The translations under genes were made by a program, and so were the position numbers. Below the pieces are notes generated by a model. The model did no database searches, was not told the DNA's origin, and worked only from the letters and a program-made list of their open reading frames with translations. From positions 248,001-312,000 of the forward strand of contig NZ_JBCAQT010000001.1 of assembly GCF_038419845.1 (NCBI RefSeq): 64,000 nt of DNA, read 5' to 3'. Positions 51,365 to 59,994 of the stretch are shown here, piece after piece. Source of the stretch: Marinimicrobium sp038419845 (GTDB lineage: Bacteria; Pseudomonadota; Gammaproteobacteria; Pseudomonadales; Cellvibrionaceae). The stretch's first letter is position 1; each line of letters begins with the position of its first letter.

Positions 51365-54300
51365 ACAGACTATCGGCTCTTCGCGGTGCTTTCTGCTGTT
51401 GTGTTGTCTTTATGGCGGCAGGAGCTGCGGCTGACTGCTCTCCTTACGAGGGCTTCGCCAGCATTAACGAGGTGAACAAGGAACGGGCAAACGGCCGGGA
51501 TAACCCCGAGGATTTTGTTGAAGTCAAATTGCTGGACAGCTCAATTCCGGCCAGTACTTATTCAGACTGGGAGGTCGAGATTTGTGAAAATTCGTCTCAG
51601 GGGTGCGCGACCTTTTCGTTAGGCAGCTTTGATGACGCTGATTTTCCCTGGTTGGTGTTGAAGGGGGGGGGGACCTACGTCTATTACGATTTCGCACCGG
51701 GGTTCAACATTCTGCTGCGCGATGCCGATGGAAAGTCGATCGATTTTCTCGATTTCAACCCTGATGAGGGAGATGACTTCCAACCTCTGGCCGATGCCAG
51801 CTGTGACTTCAGTTTTGATACTATCTCTGCTCAGAGCGCGTCCGGTCAGGGCGTAAAGCGCATTCGCCGCAGGCCTGACGGGACTGGAAATTGGGACTCC
51901 GTCACCGCACAGAGCGAGGAAGACAGCGAAGGCGGTACCAATAATGATGAACCGCCCGATGCGCCGAGTTTGACGGTCAGTGATGCCACGGCTTCGGCCG
52001 GTGAAAATATGGTATTTACTTTGACCCTGAGCAAAAGCTATAGAGCGGATCTGACGGTGTCATTCAGTACTCGGGATGGAACGGCGACGGCCGGGACAGA
52101 CTATACGTCGACCTCCGGCACCCTGACGATTCCCGCCGGGGAGACTACTGCTTCTGTCAGTGTCACCACTTTGGGTGGTTCCGCTGGGGGAATATTCCAG
52201 TTGCAGCTCAGTGGCACCGGCTCAGATGATCCGGTCATCAGGGATCAGCTGGGTGAGGGTACCATAGAGGCGTCTGGACTGGCCGGTTTTGAAATCATCA
52301 CGGGCGGCGCGGACGCGAGCACCTGTGTTCCCCAGGAGATTGGCATTACGGCGGTGAATGACGAGGGCGAGGTAATGACCGACTTCGACCGGACCGTGCT
52401 CCTGTCCACTTCCAGTGGTAGTGGCAACTGGAGTGATACCCATGAGGGGAACCCCACCAGTGATCCGCCCCAGGGTGTGTTGGATCCGGGCGGAAACGAT
52501 AGCGGCAGCGCTGGCTATGACTTCAGCACAGCCGATGATGGCACAGTGGCTCTGTTTCTGGGCAACGCCCACGCTGAGACTTTGAGTATCAGTGTTGTTG
52601 ACGCGGAATCCGGTGTCAGCAGTACCTCTTCCGATCTCACTTTTCGTGAAAATGCCTTTGTGGTGTCGGTCACCGACACCCTGGGCAGTGATGTGGTTGC
52701 CGGGCGCGAGCACAATTTTCGGGTGGCTATGCTCCGACGGGACCCCGATCTGGGGGATTGCGCCGTGGCGCAGGGGTACAGTGCAAATGCTATCAAAGTA
52801 TGGATTGATCGTAGTGGTTCCGATCCCGGTGGCGCTGCCCCCGATATAGTGACGGACTCAGACAGCCAGTTGCTGCCATCATCCGAGCCGTCGTCAGCCA
52901 ATGTCAGCTTTCCCTTTGTCGACGGTGTTGGTGAGTTCCAACTGGATGCCCCGGATGTGGGCAGTTACAGTCTGGAATTCAGGGATGATAGTGGTGATTT
53001 TTCCGACCGGGTCATATCCGGGAGCAGCAGCCTGCTGGTGGCTCGACCCTTCGGGTTTCATATCAACGTGATCGATAATCCCGCCGCCATTGATGCTGAT
53101 GACTCCGTCTTTGTGGTCGCCGGGGAAAAATTCACGGTGGACGTGAGTGCTGTGGCCTGGGCGCCGGAAGACGATGCCAATGACGATGGCGTTCCCGATG
53201 GTCACGACGATACAGATCCATCGAACAGTGCTGATCTAAGTGACAATAGCCTGCTTCAGTCCTTCGGGCAGGAAGGCCCGCCGGCCAGTCTTGTATTGAA
53301 TGCTCAACTGGATCAGCCGCTGGGCGGAGCCGATCCAGGGCTCGGTGACGGTGACGACTCCGGCGGCGATGGAAGAATATTGGACAACTTCGTCAATGGT
53401 GCCGATAGTACTGATCTTGTGCGCTTTGATGAGGTCGGCATCATCGAAGTGGCGGCTCAACTGACAGGCGGCGACTACCTGGGGGCAGGTGCGGCCCGCA
53501 CCGCCAGAATGATCAGCCGCTCTGGCTACGTGGGTCGCTTTGTGCCCCGGGAATTTGAGCTGAGCGAGGCGGTCATCACTCCCTTTTGCGATACAGGGGA
53601 CGCCTTCACCTATATGCAGCAGCCTTTTGGTGTGCGTTACCGCCTTACGGCACGTAACGTGAGTGGGAGCATTACAACCAACTACCGGGGTACCTTCGTA
53701 AAGCTGGATTACCGGGATACAAATGGGGATGGTGACAGAGAATCGTTGGGGAGTCTTGGCCTTGGCGCTGTGGATAATACTGTCACTGGGCTGTCAGACC
53801 GACTGGCACCGCCTCCCGCTCTGGGCAGCCATGTCGAAGCCAGTGACTTCAGTTGGAGTGAAGGGATCGGCGACCTGGATACCCCGGTCGTTTTCGATCG
53901 CGACACCTCGCCCGACGGTCCTTACGCCAGCCTGGTACTAGGGCTTCTGGCGCAGGACGAGGACGGAGTTCCCGTCCTGCCCCTCGACCTTGATACGACG
54001 CTCGACGGTAGCGATGACCACCGACGCCTGGGAACCACTGAATTACGCTTTGGCCGCCTTCGCCTCAATGACGCCTACGGCCCCGAAGTGGTGGACCTGC
54101 CGGTACCGTTTTTCACCGAATACTGGGATGGCACCGAATTTGTTCGCAACGTGGAAGACAGCTGCACCCTGATTCCGAGGGAAGCCATTATCTACCCGGG
54201 CGGCACTCTGGCTGACGATGGCAATCGCACCGTCGCCGTGGGCGGTGGAACCACAACGGGCGAGTACGCAAACCTCGACACTGACGGGGTCAATTTTCTC

Positions 54301-54516
54301 GCCAGCGACGCCGACCACTCCTTTACCGCGCCGGGGCGGGGCAACACTGGTAGCTTTGAAGTACAGATCGACCTGATTGACCGGCGCTGGCTGCGCTTCG
54401 ACTGGAACCAGAACGGTGACTACTCGGACGATATCCAGATGCCCCCGGCCACCATCGGCTTCGGTTCCTACCGAGGGCACGACAGGATCATCTATTGGCG
54501 GGAAGTGCTGGAGTGA
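51361..54516 (+). CDS. mshQ: MSHA pilus protein MshQ (Calx-beta, DUF6701)
   Basis: A 1051-residue exported protein, last gene of the pilus locus. After a signal peptide (about 1-24) there is a region resembling a lamin-tail-like domain (INEVN..., about 33-150) and a Calx-beta domain (about 200-300, with DGTATAGTDYTSTSGTLTIP). The remaining C-terminal part, roughly from residue 480, matches the MshQ-type DUF6701 region, rich in Asp/Gly with DDANDDGVPDGHDDTDP as a calcium-binding-like loop. It is a likely tip adhesin, by analogy with PilY1. Codons 101-104 contain a run of ten G. Confidence 0.85.
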   Translation: MNRLSALRGAFCCCVVFMAAGAAADCSPYEGFASINEVNKERANGRDNPEDFVEVKLLDSSIPASTYSDWEVEICENSSQGCATFSLGSFDDADFPWLVLKGGGTYVYYDFAPGFNILLRDADGKSIDFLDFNPDEGDDFQPLADASCDFSFDTISAQSASGQGVKRIRRRPDGTGNWDSVTAQSEEDSEGGTNNDEPPDAPSLTVSDATASAGENMVFTLTLSKSYRADLTVSFSTRDGTATAGTDYTSTSGTLTIPAGETTASVSVTTLGGSAGGIFQLQLSGTGSDDPVIRDQLGEGTIEASGLAGFEIITGGADASTCVPQEIGITAVNDEGEVMTDFDRTVLLSTSSGSGNWSDTHEGNPTSDPPQGVLDPGGNDSGSAGYDFSTADDGTVALFLGNAHAETLSISVVDAESGVSSTSSDLTFRENAFVVSVTDTLGSDVVAGREHNFRVAMLRRDPDLGDCAVAQGYSANAIKVWIDRSGSDPGGAAPDIVTDSDSQLLPSSEPSSANVSFPFVDGVGEFQLDAPDVGSYSLEFRDDSGDFSDRVISGSSSLLVARPFGFHINVIDNPAAIDADDSVFVVAGEKFTVDVSAVAWAPEDDANDDGVPDGHDDTDPSNSADLSDNSLLQSFGQEGPPASLVLNAQLDQPLGGADPGLGDGDDSGGDGRILDNFVNGADSTDLVRFDEVGIIEVAAQLTGGDYLGAGAARTARMISRSGYVGRFVPREFELSEAVITPFCDTGDAFTYMQQPFGVRYRLTARNVSGSITTNYRGTFVKLDYRDTNGDGDRESLGSLGLGAVDNTVTGLSDRLAPPPALGSHVEASDFSWSEGIGDLDTPVVFDRDTSPDGPYASLVLGLLAQDEDGVPVLPLDLDTTLDGSDDHRRLGTTELRFGRLRLNDAYGPEVVDLPVPFFTEYWDGTEFVRNVEDSCTLIPREAIIYPGGTLADDGNRTVAVGGGTTTGEYANLDTDGVNFLASDADHSFTAPGRGNTGSFEVQIDLIDRRWLRFDWNQNGDYSDDIQMPPATIGFGSYRGHDRIIYWREVLE
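51663..51672. repeat. G10 homopolymer in mshQ
   Basis: Ten consecutive G on the coding strand (AAG GGG GGG GGG ACC), in frame as read here. A loss or gain of one G would shift the frame at about residue 103 of 1051 and remove nearly the whole protein. Other G runs in this GC-rich window are clearly shorter. Confidence 0.95.
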
Positions 54517-54579
54517 TAAGGGCCACCCAGCTTAAAAGCTCACCCCGTTCCAAGGCCGGTGTTTGAAAAAATGCCGCTG

Positions 54580-55110
54580 TCAGATTTCCTCTTCCGGCGA
54601 TTCCAATCGAATATCCACCGCCAGCTCATCGGCAATCACATCCAGCTGATCGTACAGCTCATCCATATTCACCGACTCGGGAACCTCGATCACCCCGTTC
54701 GCCTGAAACAGCGGCTCCCCCGACCAGGGCATACTGGAATAATCGGTTTCCAGCTCACCCATGTTAATATGGCGCCCGGAAAACGCCTGGGCAATCTCAT
54801 AGACAATACCCGGACGGTCCGGCCCGGCGACGGAAAAGCGAAACGCCTGAGACGGTGGGCGCTCCACCTCGGCCGCCGAGTCAATCACCAGCTTGAATCC
54901 CTGGCCTGCGAGCGCCTGCAGCGCCTCGGTGAGTGACTCGCGCTTTTCCGGCGCGACGCCGACCTGGACAATACCGGCAAACTTGCCGGCCAGATGCGAC
55001 AAGCGGCTCTCCAGCCAGTTGCCGCCATTCTGCTGGATGGTGTGAGCCAGGCGTTCCACAATGCCCGGCTTGTCGTCGCTGATAATGGTCAGAATCAAAT
55101 AGTTGGTCAT
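54580..55110 (-). CDS. gcvR: Glycine cleavage repressor GcvR-like ACT protein
   Basis: A 176-residue protein from ATG 55110 with two ACT domains: YLILTIISDDKPGIVERLAH at the N-terminus and FSVAGPDRPGIVYEIAQAFS from about residue 90. GcvR binds GcvA in the presence of glycine and represses the glycine cleavage genes. It stands alone, convergent with mshQ. Confidence 0.85.
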   Translation of the reverse strand: MTNYLILTIISDDKPGIVERLAHTIQQNGGNWLESRLSHLAGKFAGIVQVGVAPEKRESLTEALQALAGQGFKLVIDSAAEVERPPSQAFRFSVAGPDRPGIVYEIAQAFSGRHINMGELETDYSSMPWSGEPLFQANGVIEVPESVNMDELYDQLDVIADELAVDIRLESPEEEI

Positions 55111-55205
55111 AGCCTCGATCCACTGCTGGGTGTTGTTATGCTGCCATTGTGGCTCAACCATCGATAAAAGTCATTGCAACGCACACAAAGGCCATTGGGT
55201 ACACC

Positions 55206-55463
55206 ATGATTATTCCCCACGAACAACTGTCCGACGACGCCCTGCGCGGGTTGATGGAAGAGTTCATTACCCGCGAGGGCACCGATTACGGCTGGGAAAC
55301 CTCGCTGGAGCGCAAAGTGGAGCAGGTCAAAGCGCAGATCCAGCGCGGTGATGTGGTCATCGTGTTTGACCCGGCCACCGAGAGCGTCAGCCTGCTCACC
55401 CGTCAGCAGGCGCGCGAGGCGGAACAGAACATCGAGAAGGCCGGGGAACAGCCGGATGATTGA
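55206..55463 (+). CDS. yheU: YheU family protein
   Basis: An 85-residue protein from ATG 55206. MIIPHEQLSDDALRGLMEEF and ITREGTDYG with the helix LERKVEQVKAQIQRGD follow E. coli YheU closely. Function unknown. In E. coli yheT and yheU are neighbours, YheT being an alpha/beta hydrolase; here too an alpha/beta hydrolase gene overlaps its end by 8 nt. Confidence 0.85.
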   Translation: MIIPHEQLSDDALRGLMEEFITREGTDYGWETSLERKVEQVKAQIQRGDVVIVFDPATESVSLLTRQQAREAEQNIEKAGEQPDD

Positions 55464-56163
55464 GTGGCTCAAAAACAGCCCTGAGCGGCTCAAAGACAGC
55501 CCTGAGCGACTAAAAGACAGCCCTGAGCGACTAAAAAATGGCCCTGAGCAGCCTCGGGCGCGCCTGCTGTTGGCCCACGGCGCGGGCGCCCCCATGGACA
55601 GCGAGTTCATGCAGGTCATGGCCGAAGGGCTGTGCGCGCTCGGAGTCGATGTCTGGCGCTTTGAGTTTCCCTACATGGCCGAGCGGCGCCAGACCGGCAA
55701 GAAGCGGCCTCCCAGCCCAGCGCCCCAGCTGCTGGACAGCTTCCGGGAGGCGATCGGCGAAGCGCGCAGCGAGCTGCCGGATCGGCCCTGGTTTATCGGG
55801 GGGAAGTCCATGGGCGGTCGCATGGCGACGATGCTCGCCGATGAGGTGGAAACCGAAGGCGTCGTCTGTCTGGGCTACCCCTTCCATCCCCCGGGCAAGC
55901 CCGAGAAAACCCGGATCGAGCATCTGTTCGAACTGACCCGGCCCTGTCTGATCGTGCAGGGCATCCGCGATCCTCTGGGCTCGCAGAGCGAGGTTGAAGC
56001 CTACGCTCTGCCTGAGCGCTTTCAATGGTGCTGGCTGGAGGATGGCGATCACGACTTCAGACCCCGGGTAAAATCCGGCTATCGTCAGGCCGACCACTGG
56101 CACAGTGCCCAGGTGGCGGCGGCAAACTTTATGGCGGCCACAATGGCCGGGAGAATTGAGTGA
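55456..56163 (+). CDS. Alpha/beta hydrolase (KANL3/Tex30-like) with repeated N-terminus
   Basis: A 235-residue protein from ATG 55456. The hydrolase core starts at LLLAHGAGAPMDSEFM; the nucleophile is in IGGKSMGGRMATML (Ser about 116) and the His in LEDGDHDFRPRVKSGY. This is the KANL3/Tex30 family of small alpha/beta hydrolases. Before the core are four seven-residue repeats (LKDSPER type, about 5-32), absent from typical members. It overlaps yheU by 8 nt and rlmM by 4 nt. Substrate unknown. Confidence 0.78.
   Translation: MIEWLKNSPERLKDSPERLKDSPERLKNGPEQPRARLLLAHGAGAPMDSEFMQVMAEGLCALGVDVWRFEFPYMAERRQTGKKRPPSPAPQLLDSFREAIGEARSELPDRPWFIGGKSMGGRMATMLADEVETEGVVCLGYPFHPPGKPEKTRIEHLFELTRPCLIVQGIRDPLGSQSEVEAYALPERFQWCWLEDGDHDFRPRVKSGYRQADHWHSAQVAAANFMAATMAGRIE
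55468..55551. repeat. Four 21-nt tandem repeats at the hydrolase N-terminus
   Basis: Units at 55468, 55489, 55510 and 55531 share the pattern CTxAAAxACAGCCCTGAGCGR (the last diverged) and keep the reading frame. They code for a charged, probably flexible or helical tail. Confidence 0.88.
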
Positions 56164-57212
56164 ATCATCTGTTTTTGCACTGCCGCGCGGGTTTTGAAAA
56201 AGAGTGCGCGGCCGAAATCCAGGATCTGGCCACCGCTGTGGGGGTCTACGGCTACCCCAAAACCCGTGAAGGTCGGGGCTACGTGATCTACGTGACCCAT
56301 GAGCCTGAGGGGGCGCTGGAGCTGGTGGGATTGATCAGCTTTCGCGAGATGATCTTTGCCCGCCAGTGGTTTGTCACTCAGGCGCCGCTGGCCGATCTGC
56401 CCGCCACCAACCGGGTGGAGCCCCTGTTGGCCCTGGCTCAGGCGCTGCCCACGGCCCGCTCGCTGGTGGCGGAAACGCCCGATACCAACGAGGGTAAGGA
56501 GCTGTCCACTCTGGCCAAAAAGCTTACCGCACCGTTCAGTAGCGCTCTGAAGAAGGCCGGCTGTGTGGTCGAGGACAGCCCCTGGCAATTGCACCTGGTA
56601 CTGATTTCCGGGCAGTGTGCCTACCTGGGGATCAGCCCGGTCAATAACCGCGCCGCCTGGCCCATGGGCATTCCGCGCCTGCGCCAGCCCAGGGACGCAC
56701 CCAGCCGGGCAACGCTCAAGCTGGAAGAAGCCTGGCATCACTTTGTGCCCGCCTACGAGTGGGACTCACGCCTGGCGGGCGGACAGCGGGCGGTGGATCT
56801 GGGGGCGGCGCCCGGTGGCTGGACCTGGCAGCTGGTGCGTCTGGGAATGTTTGTCGATGCGGTCGACAATGGCCCCATGGCCGAGTCGTTGATGGAATCG
56901 GGGCAGGTGACCCATTACCGTGAAGACGGTTTCGGTTATGAGCCCAAAAAGCGGGCTGACTGGCTTGTGTGTGATATTGCCGACAAACCCGCCCGGGTCG
57001 CCAACCTCATCTCCGAGTGGGTATGTCGGGGCTGGTGCCGGGAGGCGGTGTTCAACCTGAAACTGCCGATGAAACAGCGCTATGCGGAGGTGTGCAAGCT
57101 GCGTGAGCGGATGCTGGCTGATTTTGAGGCGGCCGGTATTGACGCACACCTGGCATTCAAGCAGCTCTACCATGACCGGGAAGAGGTCACCGGCCACGTC
57201 CAGAGGCTCTGA
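56160..57212 (+). CDS. rlmM: 23S rRNA C2498 2'-O-methyltransferase RlmM
   Basis: A 350-residue rRNA methyltransferase. The N-terminal part (about 1-180) is the THUMP-like RNA-binding region (NHLFLHCRAGFEKECAAEIQ). The Rossmann-like catalytic part starts at AVDLGAAPGGWTWQLVRLG (SAM motif I), with DWLVCDIADKPARV and FNLKLPMKQRY further on. The GTG start overlaps the hydrolase stop as GTGA. Confidence 0.94.
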   Translation: MNHLFLHCRAGFEKECAAEIQDLATAVGVYGYPKTREGRGYVIYVTHEPEGALELVGLISFREMIFARQWFVTQAPLADLPATNRVEPLLALAQALPTARSLVAETPDTNEGKELSTLAKKLTAPFSSALKKAGCVVEDSPWQLHLVLISGQCAYLGISPVNNRAAWPMGIPRLRQPRDAPSRATLKLEEAWHHFVPAYEWDSRLAGGQRAVDLGAAPGGWTWQLVRLGMFVDAVDNGPMAESLMESGQVTHYREDGFGYEPKKRADWLVCDIADKPARVANLISEWVCRGWCREAVFNLKLPMKQRYAEVCKLRERMLADFEAAGIDAHLAFKQLYHDREEVTGHVQRL

Positions 57213-57239
57213 TTGACAGATACTCTGATCTAGTCGCAG

Positions 57240-57530
57240 CTAAAAGGCATTCTGCTCCAGCAGTGTGATTTTTTCGAAGTCGGAGAGCGTCGGTGTCAGC
57301 TGATTCATGACATCGTAGCGCTCATCGCTGTAATACCAGCGTTTCCAGTCGTGCAGCGAACGCCACTTGGACAGTAGATAGTGATGGTTGGGGCGCTGGA
57401 GGTCTCTCAGCGTCTCACCGCTGATAAAACCTTCCGCTCGATAGGCTGATTTGAGCGCTTTGCGCGCCACGATTTCGTAAGTGCTTTCCATGCCGTCGGC
57501 AATGTGGCGTTCTACGAGCACATAGATCAT
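57240..57530 (-). CDS. Antibiotic biosynthesis monooxygenase (ABM) family protein
   Basis: A 96-residue dimeric alpha/beta-barrel type protein: MIYVLVERHIADGMESTYEI and the WRSLHDWKRWYYSDERYDV block match ABM domains. These cofactor-free or heme-degrading proteins have varied roles; no substrate can be read here. Single gene, convergent with rlmM. Confidence 0.75.
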   Translation of the reverse strand: MIYVLVERHIADGMESTYEIVARKALKSAYRAEGFISGETLRDLQRPNHHYLLSKWRSLHDWKRWYYSDERYDVMNQLTPTLSDFEKITLLEQNAF

Positions 57531-57655
57531 GAGAGTCCCAAAGGTGACCTTTAGTTAATCAGAAGTATGGGTGAATGAGTGCGATGCTTGCAGTCAGAGG
57601 GGTATTTTAGCGCCCGCGGGCCTGAAAGCAAAGGGCCAGTGATTCCTGCCGCCAA

Positions 57656-58039
57656 TTAATGCCACTGATCCGGCGCCGTGTTGTTGCGTTGCAGAATCCA
57701 CTCCGCCAGAGCCACCCAGTCATCCAATAGTTGATGCAGCAGGGCAATACGCTCCGGCTGATGTTGCCGATCGGCCAGCGCGCGCTGGCCGATCGCGGTC
57801 AAAGCGGCCAGAATTTCGCCTACGGTCTGAGCCTGCAGGTTGTGCAGCAGCGCGGCATTGAGTTGTGGCTCGGCCAGCCGGCCAATCTCCCCTTCGGTTG
57901 CCACGGGTTTCAGCTCGTCCAGCGCTCTCTGTATGGCCGAGGCCAGCGTCGGGTTGTCATGACGCAGCAGGTGTGAGGTAATAACCAGCGCGGTGGGTGT
58001 CAGCGTCGTGACCGGTGCGGAACTTCTGTAAAACGACAT
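57656..58039 (-). CDS. Hypothetical helical protein
   Basis: A 127-residue soluble, mostly helical protein that I cannot assign to a family. It is Leu/Ala-rich with amphipathic helices (TLASAIQRALDEL, AQTVGEILAALTAIGQRAL, ALLHQLLDDWVALAEWIL). The codon pattern is like its neighbours. It is divergent from tusA with 129 nt between, and 125 nt from the ABM gene. Confidence 0.55.
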   Translation of the reverse strand: MSFYRSSAPVTTLTPTALVITSHLLRHDNPTLASAIQRALDELKPVATEGEIGRLAEPQLNAALLHNLQAQTVGEILAALTAIGQRALADRQHQPERIALLHQLLDDWVALAEWILQRNNTAPDQWH

Positions 58040-58168
58040 CTCGGCACCCTCATTCAGCCGCTCTCATCAAGCGGTTCTCGCATTAGATCGGGTTTCTACT
58101 GTCAGTCTAGCAACGGTTTGCGGGTTTTACCTTCTGGGGTATCGATAAAATTGAAAGAAAGAAGTGTT

Positions 58169-58402
58169 ATGCAAAAAGAAGTACAAAAGCGGCTGGATGC
58201 TACCGGGTTACTCTGCCCGGAGCCGGTAATGCTGCTGCATCGGGCGGTGCGCGAGGCGGCGGAGGGGGATGTGATCGAGATGATCGCTACCGATCCGTCG
58301 ACCACGCGGGATGTGCCCAAGTTCTGCCATTTTCTGGGCCATGAACTGCTGGAGCAGGAAGAAGAGGGAAGTCGATACGTGTACTACATCCGCAAGAACT
58401 GA
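58169..58402 (+). CDS. tusA: Sulfur carrier protein TusA
   Basis: A 77-residue protein from ATG 58169. LDATGLLCPEPVMLLHRAVR holds the sulfur-accepting Cys in the CPxP motif; VIEMIATDPSTTRDVPKFC is the second strand-helix unit. TusA passes sulfur from IscS to tRNA thiolation, which also serves the MnmC pathway (mnm5s2U) seen at 34022-36106. Confidence 0.93.
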   Translation: MQKEVQKRLDATGLLCPEPVMLLHRAVREAAEGDVIEMIATDPSTTRDVPKFCHFLGHELLEQEEEGSRYVYYIRKN

Positions 58403-58456
58403 CCGGCGAGAGGGGCCTTGGTTCAAGTAGGGAATAGCGGGGAATAGTGCGAACTG

Positions 58457-58479
58457 TGGCTCCGGTTTGCCCGGAGCCA
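58457..58479. terminator. Stem-loop between convergent genes
   Basis: A perfect 8-bp inverted repeat, TGGCTCCG / CGGAGCCA, with a 7-nt loop, midway between tusA (+) and the next gene (-). It has no T run, so efficiency is uncertain, but position and symmetry suit a bidirectional transcript end. Confidence 0.5.
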
Positions 58480-58517
58480 GGTATCAGGTAGCAAGTAGGA
58501 AGCCTGCCCGGACGGTA

Positions 58518-59216
58518 TCAGTAACCGTCGACCAGCAACGAAATCGCGGCCAGCGCTTCCGGGTCTTCTGCCTTGATCTTGTTGGCGATCTGGTGCTGAA
58601 AGAAGTAGCGGAACTGATTGCTCTTCTGTGCCGGGTAGAGACAGTCGTCGCCGGGCAATACCGGGGTGCTCACGATTTTATCCATGTCCGTCAGCATGCC
58701 ATAGAGACTGCCGTCGTGCTGCAGGCGCCAGCTGATCACTTCCACCAGATTCAGGCGGTTGCTCTCTTCAGTAGCCAGCACCGCATGGGTGCCGATGGTG
58801 TCCGGCAACTCCTGGACCACATCGTCGTCGTGTTCACACTGCAACTCGTAGTAATCGGCCGCCGTTTCCAGCTCCACGACCTTGTGCATCGGGGCGTCGA
58901 AGAACACTTCGTCGATGCCCGGGTCGTAATAACCTTCCCACTGACCGTTGAGTGGGTCACAGATCTCGGGGCAGGCGATGATATCGTTAAGCCAGGGCAC
59001 CAGTCCCACCACATCGCCATTTGCCCGCAGGCCCCAGCAGAGCACCTTGAGGCTGAACAGCTTGTCGTCGCTGGTATCATTGGAGTACAGCATCTCCAGG
59101 CCATCCAGCTCGGGAGCGAGGCGTATGAAGCGCTGATCGTGCAGCTCGGAGAGTGTTTTTCCCGTGAAGAGGTCGACCACATTTTCCGTGTTGTGGCTTG
59201 TGTCTGAGGTCTTCAT
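58518..59216 (-). CDS. Conserved hypothetical protein
   Basis: A 232-residue soluble acidic protein from ATG 59216, preceded by the strong AGGAGGTG. I do not recognise a named domain. Visible blocks are ENVVDLFTGKTLSELHDQRF near the N-terminus, LPDTIGTHAVLATEESNRLN in the middle and QFRYFFQHQIANKIKAEDPE near the end. The strong ribosome-binding site and even composition support a real, well-expressed gene. It is divergent from epmC. Confidence 0.7.
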   Translation of the reverse strand: MKTSDTSHNTENVVDLFTGKTLSELHDQRFIRLAPELDGLEMLYSNDTSDDKLFSLKVLCWGLRANGDVVGLVPWLNDIIACPEICDPLNGQWEGYYDPGIDEVFFDAPMHKVVELETAADYYELQCEHDDDVVQELPDTIGTHAVLATEESNRLNLVEVISWRLQHDGSLYGMLTDMDKIVSTPVLPGDDCLYPAQKSNQFRYFFQHQIANKIKAEDPEALAAISLLVDGY

Positions 59217-59418
59217 AATACACCTCCTGGCTGAGGCTGGGGCTAACGAGGCTAGCCCAGGAGACATTGACGGCGTAAATGCGGTTAGCAAGTCAGCGGG
59301 GCTGACGGCCAGCCGTCACTATCTAAAGTATAGGTTATAGCCCCAAAGCACAACAGCTGGTGCCAAAAATCTTTTTGTGCGCAATTGGCAGTGGCCTGCC
59401 ACCAGATTGAGGAGTTGC

Positions 59419-59994
59419 ATGTTGTACGATGTTGGCAGCACTAGTCGGCATGATAGCCGGGATTTGGTGATGCTTTTTGATCAAACCTTTGTTGGTAGCC
59501 ACTTCACCCGCCTGTGTGGCGGCGCCGAAGAGCCCCTCTATACGCCCGCCGGGCGACCGGGGGAGCTGCACCGGATTTTCTTCACCCGGGACTATTTTGC
59601 CAGTGCCCTGCACGAGGTGGCGCACTGGTGTGTCGCCGGTCCGGCCCGGCGCGAGCGGGAGGATTACGGCTACTGGTACGCCCCAGACGGGCGCACCGCC
59701 GACCAGCAAGCGGAATTTGAGCGGGTGGAGGTCCGGCCCCAGGCCCTGGAGCGGTTGTTTGCCCGGGCCGCTGACTTTGACTTTCGCCCCAGCGCCGACA
59801 ATCTGGCCGCCGGCCTGGGCCCGAGTGAGGCCTTTCGCCGGGCGATCCATGAGCAGACTCTGAGGTTCTGCGAGCGGGGGGTGAACGAGCGGGTCAGCGC
59901 CTTTCTGACATCGCTGATCAGTCACTATGGCACCGCAACCAGCCTGTCCGGGTTTCTCCGGCCGCAGCGCTTTGGCTGGAGCGAGTTGGCATGA
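59419..59994 (+). CDS. epmC: Elongation factor P hydroxylase EpmC
   Basis: A 191-residue protein from ATG 59419 (GAGGAG just upstream). SALHEVAHWCVAG contains the metal-binding H-E-x-x-H; GYWYAPDGRTADQQAEFERV and VEVRPQALERLF are family blocks shared with E. coli YfcM. It hydroxylates the modified Lys of EF-P. The epmA and epmB genes are not in the window. The stop overlaps the next start as ATGA. Confidence 0.92.
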   Translation: MLYDVGSTSRHDSRDLVMLFDQTFVGSHFTRLCGGAEEPLYTPAGRPGELHRIFFTRDYFASALHEVAHWCVAGPARREREDYGYWYAPDGRTADQQAEFERVEVRPQALERLFARAADFDFRPSADNLAAGLGPSEAFRRAIHEQTLRFCERGVNERVSAFLTSLISHYGTATSLSGFLRPQRFGWSELA

